A stretch of 64,000 bases of DNA from Gorsachius magnificus (taxonomy: Eukaryota > Chordata > Aves > Pelecaniformes > Ardeidae): NCBI GenBank assembly GCA_034008185.1, contig CM067091.1, positions 9,031,799 through 9,095,798 on the forward strand, given 5' to 3'. The position numbers and the translations under genes were made by a program. Shown piece after piece: positions 53,101 through 64,000 of this stretch. The notes beneath the pieces are model-generated. The model saw only the letters and a list, made by a program, of their open reading frames with translations. It ran no database searches and was not told the origin of the DNA. Positions within the stretch are counted from its first letter, which is position 1. Each line of letters starts with the position of its first letter.

Positions 53101-54004
53101 TTGTCACAGCATTTGGAAAATACCCCCCAGCCTGATATATTGTAAAAATTACTTAGTGCATAATGTGATCTGTAGTCTAGAGGAGAAAAATCAAAGCACT
53201 CCAGCCTGTTTCCTCTCTTTCAAGCCAAAACCAGCAACTTCCAGTAGGCAGGAAGGTCTGAGCAGACTGCAGCCTGGTGATGGCACCTTAATGACCCCCA
53301 GGGGCTTGGAGGCAATTCTCTGTGTGATGCTGCACATGCAGTCAGGGCTCTGATTTCAACACCTCCCTGTTCCTGATCTGGGCAAAATGTTGGGCTGAAA
53401 CTTTTAGAAAGAAAGTACAGACTCAGCAACACAAATTGTTTGTGGATTTGTCTTATTTCTGCCAAGGTCATGTTCCTGTTTAAAAAATGATGACCCTGAT
53501 GTCCCAAGGAGATGATTTCATGTAGTAGTGTTGCATCTCTGCCTCTTGTCTTTCTTATATACTAACATTGGAAGCATTTGGCTAACATCAATCACATTAC
53601 ATAGAGAAATTAAGGTCCAAAATATATAAAATTCTTGCGCATTTCATGAATATTGGTATCTGGAAGAGAAGAGCACCCGCCAGTTTTCCTCCAGTAAAAG
53701 TTACAGATCAAACAGACATTCATCAACACATTAAATTACTGCAATGACAGTTAATTGTCCATTTCCTTCTGTTTTCCAGAGAAATTCATCCAGAAGTTAT
53801 AGTAAATACTTTACAAATTGCAAAATGCCCATTATTCATGGCAAACACAAATTTAATCAACAGCCAACAGATTGTAGGACAAAAGAGTTAGAGACAGTAA
53901 CTCAGTATCTGACAGGAGCTCATGGAAACACCTTCCCTTGCTAAAGAAGGAGGTGAGAATTGTTTAACATCACCATTGTCCGGATGGCGCCAAGCTGTGG
54001 GGGA
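50178..54004. other. Intergenic, no gene seen
   Basis: Contains a small tandem repeat at 50701-50732 and an AT-rich, low-CpG block at 52850-53060 that may be conserved noncoding sequence. No exon recognised. Confidence 0.5.
50701..50732. repeat. 16-base tandem duplication
   Basis: TTTTACAGCTTTACAT occurs twice in direct succession; a partial third TTTTACAG follows a few bases later. Confidence 0.8.
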
Positions 54005-54358
54005 GCAGCCCAAGGCTGATGGGGAGCAGCTGGGGGACCTGGGGGTGTTCAGCCTGGAGAAGAGGAGGCTGAGGCTTATTGCTCCCTACAACTGCCTGAC
54101 AGGAGTAGGGAGCTGGGGGGGTCGATCTCTGCTCTCAGGTAACGGGTGATGCGACAAGGGGAAACGGCCTCAAGTTGCACCAGGGCAGATTTAGATGGGG
54201 TACTGGGAAAAAATTTCTTCAGTGAAAAGGTTGTCAAGCACTGGAAGGGGCTTCCCAGGGAAGGGGTCAAGTCCCCATCCCTGGAGGTATTTAAAAGCCT
54301 GGCAGATGAGGTGCTTAGGACAGGATTTAGTGGGACTTGGCAGTGTTAGGGTAGATGG
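54005..54358 (+). mobile_element. CR1 fragment lacking both ends
   Basis: Same subfamily as the copy at 49290: GCTGATGGGGAGCAGCTGGG, GTTCAGCCTGGAGAAGAGGA, CACTGGAAGGGGCTTCCCAG and GGCAGTGTTAGGGT. It stops before the usual ATGATTCT terminal repeat, so the 3' end has been lost as well as the 5' end. Confidence 0.88.
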
Positions 54359-55429
54359 GCTCATTTGGCTGGAGTCAGCATGGTACAGTGCATTTCAGCT
54401 ATGTCAACAGGTAGCAACAACTAGCGAAAAAAACCCCCATTATTTCTTCAGAACAGGTTTCTAGCTGCATAGACTGGACCAAAATCTGACTAAAAGGAAC
54501 TGTGAGCATTTTCTGGCATGTTCCTGTTAGCTCTTCACTGCTACACAATCATTTAAATAGATACACACACACATAATCATAATTTATTCTGGGGTTTATC
54601 AATACTAAATTCAGTCATTGTTGAATTCTGACAGCAAAATTGCTGTCATATTTAAGAAGTGAATTTTATGGATATCGGAAAACCAGTTGTGTTTAAACAA
54701 GATAATAGAAACCATGTGCTGTGGAGGAAAATGTGTCTTAAAAGCACCAGTATGGAGCCCTGTTGTGCTGGGTGTTGCACATGCGTGTGGCTCAGGAACT
54801 CCTGCCTGCAGACTTCTTAGTAAGACAGAAAAGAAATGGCCATTTGTCAGACACAAAAAATTACTCTAAGGGAAGTCCAAGGGGCCTGCCCATGACCACA
54901 GAGAATGATCTGGACCTGAGTGTGGGTCTAGAGGACAGATCAGTGCCCCCGCTTGTGCCACTGATATTCAAAATTAAAGTATGTCATAGCTGCGGGTGGT
55001 TAAAACAATGGAAAACAAACCCATGGTCAGTACCACTCACTCAGTGGTTGCAGTGGGAATCAACTAGCCTTACTGGATGAGCAGGTCCTCCTGGCCTTGT
55101 GTTTAAGAGTTAGTCCAGTACTTCCGCATAATGTCATGTGGGATCAATCTGAACTTTTATAGACTACATGCCTGTGGACTGGAGGATGGAGATCTGTCTC
55201 TGACTCTGTGGACCTTTTCTCTGGTCTGGAAGGAGAGCTGTTCTCCATCAAACTCTTCCCTTGACCTCAGCAGTGCAGGTGGAGGGGCAGGATTTCCATG
55301 CAACACACCAGGGCTTTGTGTTCCATCCCATTGGGATGGGATTTTGTGGAAGTTGTGGGAAAAAGGAGCTGAGCTGCCCAGGTCCTAGAACCAGAGTGGG
55401 ACAGGACTGATGGCAAAGACATATGGAGA
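54359..55429. other. Intergenic, no gene seen
   Basis: No exon or clear repeat recognised; a short ACAC run lies near 54563. Confidence 0.45.
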
Positions 55430-55695
55430 TCTCCAGTGCAACCCACCACTTGGAGCAGGACAACCCCAATCAGGTTGGCTATGGCTTTGCTTAGCCAAAC
55501 CTAAAAAACCTCTAAGAATGGAGACCTCCTGCCTTTGCCATGATTTAACCCAGGGCTGTACCATCTGCCTGGGGAGGAAAGTTTTCCTAATGGAGATCCT
55601 GAACCTCCTGAGCCTGAATCTGTGGCTCCTGCCCCAGTTATTTCATCAAACACTGTTGAGAAGACTTGACTCCAATGCCTTTGTAATTCTCTTTC
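55430..55695 (-). mobile_element. Probable ancient CR1 3' region
   Basis: Weak but ordered similarity to the reverse complement of the CR1 3' UTR: AGGACAACC near 55458, CTCTAAGAATGGAGACCTCC, CTGCCTGGGGAGGAAAGTTT and TCCTGAACCTCCTGAGCCTG. It is highly diverged. Adjacent to it, a second CR1 begins with its own terminal repeat, so the two may be nested or abutting. Confidence 0.5.
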
Positions 55696-55702
55696 AAATA
55701 TA

Positions 55703-56240
55703 GAATCATAGAATGACTGTGATTGGAAAAGACATTTAAGATCATTGAGTCCAACTGTAAACCAAACCGTAAAGTAATTGTAGGCTGCTACCACTAGGTG
55801 AACCCAGTCCAGCTGCCTCAATCTGTCCTTGTTGGTCGCAAGCCTCAGGTTCCTGACCATCTTGGTTGCTCTTTACTGGCCCCTCTCTGGTCTCCCCACA
55901 TCCCTCTTGACATAAGAGTCCAATGCCAGAAGCAGTGTTTCAGTTGTGGCCTCTGTTGACCTACTCTAAGGATCCAGTTTCCAAGGTCCCCATGGGTTGA
56001 CGTCCTGCCATTTTGCATATCGTCTACACACACCCCTACCCCAACTTTGTATCACGTGCATTTGCTGAGGGTGAGCTCTGTCTCATTGTCCAGATGTTGA
56101 ATGATGTGATCCCAGATATTACCCTGGGGCAGGCACTCATTACCAGTCCCAAAGGAGACATCAATCCTTCACTCACTGCCATTTGAGGCTATTTTAAACC
56201 ACCAAAGAGATAGGTTGCCCATCATCTTGTGTCATCTTCT
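55703..56240 (-). mobile_element. CR1 fragment, minus strand
   Basis: Starts with the CR1 terminus ATAGAATCATAGAATGACTG and GATTGGAAAAGACATTTAAG. It then shares CTCTCTGGTCTCCCCACATC, GGATCCAGTTTCCAAGGTCC and TGCATTTGCTGAGGGTGAGC with the CR1 at 29775-30700, so both come from one older subfamily. Relative to that copy it has an internal deletion. Frames are broken. Confidence 0.8.
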
Positions 56241-59200
56241 CCACCAGAATCGCAAACACACTTATACCTACAAATATTGTCTGTCATTGCAATCACTCCA
56301 TGGGTTCTCCATGAGCCTCATTTTAGCTCCTGAAAATAGATTTGGGATGCCATTCTCTGTAAATAACTAGTACCATCCTCCTATTTTCCCAAGTAAAATT
56401 ACCCACTGGTTTTACTCCAGATGCACACAATCATTTTTCTTTCCCAGAAACCCTATTCCTGGGCGTGAATTTAATGTTTTTAGAATGCAGTATTTGTAAT
56501 TTGATTGAATGTTCTCAGACTGGTACTTGTGAACCCAGCTTTAGCCACAGTCAAAGGAGATGTTCGGCTCACTTTTTGCTCCTTTACTAAGCCAACAGAA
56601 AACACCCAGAATGGTTTTTTCACCTTGTGTGTCTTCTCATGAAAATACATATTCATAGTAGTTTGATACATGAGCTCACATGGGTAAATATATTTGCATA
56701 AACTTTCAGATGAGAATATTTGCACGAGTAATTGGGACAAGCTTGTTTTTCACAAGTGTTTATTTGGAAGGAACATTTGGTTCTTCTACCAAATATTCAT
56801 GAATAAAAGAGGTCACAAATGGAAACAAAATGATTCATGGGGATTAGTCTGCAAGATTTCCCTGTGTGTCTGTAATAGTTCCCCACACCTCTGGTTGCTG
56901 TGTAGCCAGTCATCTGCAAAACCTGATGAGCTCTGACAAGGCCGTTCAAAGTACACAGGATCATCTGGAGCACTGATGGAGGCATTACTATAGGTTCCCT
57001 AAAGCACTTAGCTTCAGCCAGTAATTAACAATAATAAGAAATAAGAATATTAATTATAATAAAATAATCCTTGCCTGGCATGAGACCCCAAGTCTGGGCT
57101 GACACCTGTTCTTTATCCTGAAGGTGCCTTTCCCAGTTAATGCTGCCTGAGCCCATTAAATTGAATCCAAAGGCCAGGGAGCTATTTTGCTTCTTATAAA
57201 CCCAGGAGACTTACTGCAAAGACGCTGCTTAAGACTTCTCTCCCGCTTAAGAGCATGCCTTGATTCCAGAGCTTCCTGGGGTGCTTCTCCCACTTCATGA
57301 GCACGGCTCGGCCTCCACGGCACAGTGCTGTGCTGATGGAGCCGGGTGCTCAAGGTGGTGGGGATGGTTCCAGGGTGGTCACAGCATTGCACGCTCTCAC
57401 CCATGCTTTTGAGGTCTCGTATGCAGTGTCAGGATGTCAGCTGAGTTCTGCTGTGCCAATTCCACCATCTTCCAGATGAAAGAGGTCATTTTCACATGCA
57501 TTTTCTTCTTTCTTCAAGGTGATAAGGAACAGCGTTAAAGGATCGTTGTTCAGAATTTAAAAATCTCACAAGCCTGCTACCACTGCAGGTTTTTGAATCG
57601 TGTAGGTTGGATTTTCAAAGGAAATCAAAGAAAGACATTGGCCAGGTATCTGTGGGAGCTGGGTTCCACAGTTCCCTGTGGTCTTTCAAAAACTCAAAGT
57701 AAAGCCAGAATTACCAAATATTGGTGCTGTAAGTTTGACTCCTTGAGACTGCATGAGACCGTCATTGACCTCCTCCTGGGCTTCTCCCCCAAAAGCCACA
57801 ATCCACCTCCTATTGCTGCCTACCATGCTAGCACAGGATCTCCTGAGCATGCAAGAAGGAGAACTCCAGCCTTCAGCTACAGCTGCTGAATATTGGCACA
57901 ACCACTGCAGGTTACTCCAACAGTTATGAAGGGCTCTCAGCAAAGATATGAGGACCTTGAGCATTGAAAGAAAATTCAGCATGGGTCCTGAAACTGGAAG
58001 GTGCAAAGAAGGAATGGGAGAGCCTGACCTGAAGATGAACTGAGGACTAATCTGGTCTGGCCTGCAGGTATTCCAGCACTGTCCACCACCAAGCAAAGTG
58101 GTTTGGATAAGGACTGAGGAAGAGGCTCTTACTTGGGTGGCTGAAGGAGACATTGGAGTTGAGGTCTGTGGGTCTACAGTTTCCTGGCAGCAGTAGGGGA
58201 AGAGCACAAATGGGAGAAACCATCACAGTGTTGGCTTTCCAAGAAGGGGAATATCAGCTATTTTTGACTCTGATGATATTCATGGAAGTGTTACCAGGCA
58301 CAGGCTCCAAATGCAAAGTGTTCAGGTAAGGTTTTCTACAGTGATCCAATGCCCAGGAAAGCTGCCTTACAGTGGTGTTACAGCTGTTCCACCAAATCAT
58401 TTTAATAAAGAAATGAGAAAGATACAGCTCATAACAAAGGTACGTGGATAAATGGCAAATTGAGTTCCGCTGGGTCATTAATCCAGTAGTAAAATACATA
58501 ACAGGATCCACTGAGTGGGAGCTGCAGCAAGGCAAATTCGGCCTGGAAATAATTGTTAAAGTAACTAACCCCTGGTCAATTTATCACATCTGAGCTCAGT
58601 CTCACAACATGTCTCTCAGATCTGTTTTGACAACTCTTTCCCAAATCTCTGGTTGGATTCAAAGGGAACTGAGGTTTTCCACAGGAATGGCCGTTTGAAT
58701 TCACTGCTCCTGCTATGCAAGCATGCAGATGGAAAAGCTTTGCTGGTGCAGGCAAAAGCATCCCTATAGCAATATAATTCACAGATCTTGGCCTTTGTAA
58801 TGCAGGACTTTTTCTAGGGCAAAATGAGACACTGAGAAAAATAAGTTAATGCTAACATAAATGTTTCTATGCCCAGGTGCAGAATATTTTGCTGCTGCAG
58901 AATATTTTGCTGGTGCGGAAATATTCCCAAAGCATCACAGCCGTGGTGCACCAAAAAAGCTTCCAGTGTGACTGTGGTCTCGCTGTTCCCTCCCAGTCCC
59001 CCCCGCCCCTGGCATTCATGGGGCAGTGGGAGCTACAGCTCCCCTCCTGCTGTGCCACCTCCACATGCCACCACTCTCCAGAGTCACCCGGTGCGGGCTC
59101 ATCGTGGTAGAAATCACAGGTGATAGACTCCAATGGCAACATCAAATGGAAGTAAACGTTAAGCAGCACAACATGCCTGATGGCCAGGGGAGAGGGAGGC

Positions 59201-62200
59201 TGGCCGGCGTGGCCTGTGCCTGCTGTTGGCCTTGCTGCCCCTTCCCAAGGAGCTCACCAGTGTACTGAAAGGTCCTCCAAAGAGGCAAAGTCCTCATGCT
59301 GTTCCTGGAGCCCAAGGTCATGGATTAACAGCAGTTACTGAAGTTTGCTTGGCTTGGTGCCTGTTTTCCAAAGTAAACCTCACTTGCACAACAAGAAATT
59401 GTAGCTTTTGCGCCATTACTTGGTTTAGGAATTGCCAATATCCTCTGCTGGTGCCATCAGCAGCTCAGAGCTCATCTGAAAGCAGCTCCAGAAGTCTGAG
59501 CTCAGGCAGGGTGAACTGGAGATTTGTGCCCTACTTAGCTGGCATATATATTTGTCAGTAAGTGGGACACTCAATAACCTGAGATCTGACAGCCTTCAGA
59601 TCCTGTATGGAGAGATGTCAATCATTCTGACTTACATTAAACACCTTCCCAGGCATCTGGGCCATATTATAATAACCCAGCAGTGCCAAATTACGAACGT
59701 GAACCACACATGCTAATCTCTTGATCCTGTCTTATTTCCCTTTTGGACAGTCCCTGAGGGAAGGAAAAAAATGTCTTTTGTGAGCATAAGAAAATTCCAT
59801 GCGTGAGGGAGGGTGGAGTCAGCAGTCATCACCCTGTGTCTCCTCTGAGCCAAGTATGGATTTTTGCAATTGATTTGAGAGCATGTTTATGGCCATTCTC
59901 ACTCTCTGCCCTGGTAATAACCATAACAGAGACATCCAATAACAAGTAAATGGAATTACAACAGAGGAAATCCTTCGATGTTTTATGTGCTCCTCAGTTC
60001 GTGCTATGACATGGTCCCACCTCCCCAGATGAGGTGGGACTGAGCTGGACCTGCCAGCCAAGAGGGACAGGGGTACTGATCGCAGAGAGGGCACTGATCA
60101 TCAGCTTGTCCTGCTCTGGGGTGGCATGTGGGAGCTCCTCAGGAGATACATGGGAACCACCGGGTAGCTCAGACCAATTCAGAGGTGAATTTTACATCTT
60201 AGAGTAGCTTCTGGTTTATTTTTCTTCTGAGAGTGAATTTAGTGAGGGTAGAGGACATTTTCCTGACAGTCCTGGGGACAGGATACTTTGCATGCAAAAC
60301 ATGCTGGTGTAACTCAGAGACACCATGCCCCTTCTACCCGTGCAGCTGTCCTCCATGGCCAGGAGCTCAGGTCAATATTGGGGTACGAATGTACCTGGAG
60401 GCACCCACAGCTCCATCTGTTTTCAGACAAGGGCAGAGTTACCTGAGCAAAGAATACAACTGCAGCAACGGGACGCTTCTTGCACATCTTAAGGACACGG
60501 AGATGGAAAAGCTCGGCGCACTTTCTGAGAGATGCTCAGAATCCCTAGGGGCTTGGTCAACCCCTGCTATCTCTTCGGGAAATTTCTCCAAGAAGCTGCT
60601 TCTCTCTCATGGAGCACCAGGAATGACACACCATGAACCACAGGGTCTTCTCAGTCTAGGTGGGATCCAACAGGAGGAGTTGGACAGGCCCTTCCCAAGC
60701 AGAATTTTAGAAAATCAGCATATGTTTGAGCCCTGCTACATCTCCCCTGCCACAATGACCTTCAGATGACCTTGCTTCCCAGTGTGAGAGTAGCAACAGA
60801 AGTGGTTTCAGTCCACTGCAACTGGAATGGACTGGGCAGTTTGCCAAGTGAATATCTGCTGGGTTAATCACTGTGCAAATCTAATCAGGAACTGGAATGT
60901 GCCAGGCTCATTATCGAAATTAAATTCACCTCCAATTAAAGAGAGAGCTACAAGCTTCCATCATGTAGAGGTGCCCCCAGGCTGCCCCTCCCAAACCCAA
61001 CATCAAATCCAGTCCTGCTGAACTGCAGGTTTGCTGAACACTGAAGGGATTTCCAGATGCAAGGGGGTGAATTGCTGTTTGTGCTTTCCCCCAAGGCTGC
61101 GTAAGGAGTTTGCTGATGTCCTTAATAAGTCACCTTGCGAGTCAGAAGCAACTGCAATGGTAAGATTTCCAAGCAGCACTGGCCAAGAGAAATCTGGGGA
61201 CACAGTAACTGGAACGTCTCCCATGACAGGATTATTCCTGGGGTCGATGGGCACCTTTACAAATTCTCACCTTCACGTGCTGAATCTTTCCTTGGGACCT
61301 ACATGCCTTTTGCCTGCACTTCATAGCAGATTCACTGTCCAAATTAAAAATTGAACTTTGTGATGAGAACAAGAAGGCTGCAAAGTCAAGCAGGTAAAAA
61401 TGCAGAGATGCTGACTTAAAAGTTGTTCAAGCTTCATTTGCCCCTTTGGCTTCTACGATTAGACTTGCACAGCCTAATCACATCATCACCACCCTCAACA
61501 TCATCTCTTCCTCCATCAGTGCTTCACCTGGGCATTATGTGATTTCAGGGAAGAACTTTTAATATCTTAGGTCAAAATATCTGTAACTGAAATCCAGGTC
61601 TGGGGACTTGGAAAGACTGCAGATGTAACTCCTGGCTGCTTCCTCTCCTCCATACTCGAAGAAGAGAAAATCCAGAGATTTGGGCTTGGATTTCATCTGG
61701 AGATAACCAACATGGATGGAAACCTTGAAGGCTTCCTATATACATGTCCTTGTTCCTCTCACACTTCCCATTGCCCACTCTGAAATGACAATATTCCCAA
61801 AAATATAGCCAGGGCCTGAGCTCCTCCAGCCTCAGCCAGGAACCAGCACTAGATACAACTGAGAAAGGAGCCAGTGTCAGGACAACTAAGAAGCTCCAGA
61901 TGGTGGCCCTATGATAAACTGTGTGCACCCAGGTCTGTACCTGGCGTGGCGATGATACCTCCTCAATGCAAGCAACAGATCCCGCAGGCTTGGTGAAAGC
62001 CATGCCTTGTGCTATGATCCAGGCTGGATGGTGGGAACTGGAGTTCAAGCAGAACAGAACGCTTGTTCCAGAACAATACACCAACAGAAGCCTTTTATAA
62101 TCTATAACAAAAGCAAAACAAATTTTCACATGAAGGTCTGGGTTCAACAGGACAAGAGGCGGATCCCCTTTGCAGCACCATGACAGCACAGCTGGGATGT

Positions 62201-62364
62201 CAGGGCATCCACCTGCACTACAAACTCATCCTCTGCTTCAGACCTGGGACCCCAGGCCCTCAGAAGCATCTCACACCTCCAGGGCTCTCAGGAAGTTGCT
62301 CTACCCTCCTCCATCCTCTTTAATGAAAAGCAATTAAAAATTATTTCAGCTTTGAGGGCTACAA
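56241..62364. other. Intergenic, no gene seen
   Basis: Open frames of 173 (57686-58207, minus), 178 (60233-60769, plus) and 205 codons (61572-62189, minus) occur but show no domain, signal or conserved composition. A tandem repeat lies at 58878-58925. AT-rich homeodomain-like sequence occurs at 60890-60960. Confidence 0.45.
58878..58925. repeat. 18-base tandem repeat, about 2.6 copies
   Basis: TGCAGAATATTTTGCTGC is followed directly by the same unit with a final G, then by a diverged partial unit TGCGGAAATATT. Confidence 0.8.
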
Positions 62365-62819
62365 ATGATCTGAGGGTTGGAGCACCTCTCCTATGAGGAC
62401 AGGCTGAGAGAGTTGAGGATGTTCAGCCTGGAGAAGAGAAGGCTGCGGGGAGACCTGATTACGGCCTTTCAGTACCTAAAGGGGGCCTATAGGAAAGATG
62501 GGGAAAATCTTTTTAGTAGGGCCAGCTGTGACAGGACAAGGGGTAATGGTTTTAAACTAAAACAGGCTAGGTTTAGACTAGATCTAAGGAAGAAATTCTT
62601 TACAATGAGGGTGGTGAAACACTGGAACAGGTTGCCCAGAGAGGTGGTGGAGGCCGCATCCCTGGAAACATTCAAGGCCAGGTTGGATGGGGCTCTGAGC
62701 AACCTGATCTAGTTAGCAGTGTCCCTGCTCACTGCAGGGCGGTTGGACTAGATGACCTCTAAGGGTCCCTTCCAACCCAAAACATTCTATGATTCTATGA
62801 TTCGATGATTCTAAGATTC
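62365..62819 (+). mobile_element. CR1 LINE 3' end, same subfamily as the 46111 copy
   Basis: A 111-codon RT C-terminal frame (62377-62712) reads [37 protein letters not shown] and [16 protein letters not shown]. It is followed by the 3' UTR AGTTAGCAGTGTCCCTGCTC and an expanded ATTCTATG/ATTCGATG terminal repeat ending near 62819. It is nearly identical over its length to the reverse complement of 46111-46560. Confidence 0.94.
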
Positions 62820-64000
62820 TGGTGCCCCCTCTGCTAAATGAGAGCCCGGTGGGAGAGCTGGAGGCACAACTGCTCAGCACACCCTCACTCTTCTCAGGCA
62901 CCACATCCTCCAGAGACAGCTGTTGTGACTCTAAATCCATGTTCCAAAGCAAGCAGAAAGGATGTTTAAACTGGCATCTCTCACATTTGACTGAGCTGAG
63001 GGGACTGAGTGGAGAATCACCTCTCTGTCTGTTTTATAAATAGTACTTGTAAATTTGTCTCCAAAGAGAAAAAAAGTCTTTTAGAAATTAACAAAATGAA
63101 ACATTTTTATTTTATCTGATTTTTATATGCATTTATGGGGATTATCAGGTCTATCTATAGGAGTTATTTAGAATTAAAAATTATTTTTGGCTACCAAAGA
63201 TTGATGAACCACCAAATTCACTGTGGCTCTGCCCCAGCTTAACCAAAGTGTGAGTTTATAGTCCTGATAAAGTCAGGGTGAGTAAATCAGTTGCTGTTCT
63301 GTGTTCTCATGGAACTGGGTGAGGAACTAATTCATTTTTAATTTCACTGGGATTAGCGAGACATTGAGAAACAATGTTTTATATAGGAAATTATATATAT
63401 TAAAGAAAATATTTCATTTACCAGAAAGAAGTTTCACATGGTGTCATTTCAAACTGGAGTATTGAAGCATTTCATTTTAGAAATGCTGACACAAAATATT
63501 GTCCATTTGGGGGATTTTTTGTTAATATAAACAACTGGTGAGTGCTACGCATTTGCAGTAGGAACTCTTGAGCCTTGAGGCACATTTTATTGGATACCAA
63601 AGCATGGCCTTCCTGGATGTCTGGGTGTTCTGGATCTGTGCAAAAGCCACAGGTGCTGAGCAGAGTTCAGTACCAGCAGAAGAAGGCTTCATCTTTAAAC
63701 GAAACCTATTCCACTCCCTCACAGGTACATGCGCCCCAAGATGGTTGTGTCCAGATGCTCTGCCCAGTATTCAGGAACTGGGTGGGTATCCAGGTGGCCC
63801 CTCCTTGCCTTGACACAGAGGAGCAGGCTATCAGGTCCTCGTCAGGGTCTCCTGGGCCCTTTCTCCCTGACCCACTCCCCTACAACTAGGAGCGCTGGAA
63901 GCCAGGATTATTGTGCCCTCTTGTTGCAAGGCCTTTTTAGATGACTATAATTGCTTTGACATAGTCTTCTCCACCTGATCTGGCAAGATGCCTGTGATTT
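62820..64000. other. Right edge, no gene seen
   Basis: An AT-rich stretch (63050-63480) followed by GC-moderate sequence; no exon or repeat recognised before the window ends. Confidence 0.45.

Noticed and set aside
57686..58207. 173-codon open frame on the minus strand
   Set aside because: Composition looks random, overlapped by plus-strand frames, with no recognised motif.
60233..60769. 178-codon cysteine-containing frame on the plus strand
   Set aside because: A short CKTCWCNSETPC-like stretch looked domain-like, but nothing else supports a gene.
61572..62189. 205-codon open frame on the minus strand
   Set aside because: The first residue is not ATG; the first in-frame ATG comes about 60 codons in. 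No family, signal peptide or splice evidence was seen.
1..64000. CITED4, KCNQ4, EDN2 or SLFNL1 exons, tRNA genes, snRNAs, CRISPR arrays
   Set aside because: I looked for their hallmark segments by eye and found none; CRISPR arrays are not expected in a vertebrate genome.

Overview
This is nuclear DNA from a bird. It carries a CTP synthase gene with intron-exon structure and a CpG-island 5' end, several CR1 LINE fragments (the main avian retroposon), and two avian ERVL-like LTRs. The LTR type suggests a neoavian species. That placement is inference; no species can be named from the sequence.

Layout. (1) Positions 1-11055, minus strand: the 5' two-thirds of CTPS1. Eleven coding exons with consensus splice sites encode residues 1-417 of a protein that is about 591 residues in human. 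The catalytic cysteine of the glutamine amidotransferase domain (Cys399) is in the last exon seen. The C-terminal exons lie beyond the left edge. All exon phases join cleanly, but the first coding exon is one base short inside the ATP-binding P-loop. (2) About 10850-11520: a GC-rich CpG island holding the CTPS1 start, a probable 5' UTR exon and GC boxes. (3) About 11530-64000: a gene-poor stretch of more than 52 kb upstream of CTPS1 with no recognisable protein-coding exon. It holds CR1 copies on both strands (12930, 16571, 26944, 29775, 46111, 49290, 54005, 55430, 55703, 62365), an ERVL-like 5' LTR with a short internal piece (29018-29745), a second related LTR (43700-44253), a few short tandem repeats and AT-rich tracts, and smooth AT-rich stretches that could be conserved noncoding elements.

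The longest open frames outside CTPS1 are CR1 reverse-transcriptase remnants: 457 and 226 codons in two frames at 46.3-48.4 kb, and 256 codons at 49.3-50.1 kb with a 345-codon frame antisense to it. None is intact. I found no convincing undescribed system. The points most worth a second look are the P-loop frameshift in CTPS1, the near-identical inverted CR1 pair, the LTR/CR1 composite at 29-30.7 kb, a cysteine-rich orphan frame at 33.5-34.1 kb, and the candidate conserved noncoding blocks.
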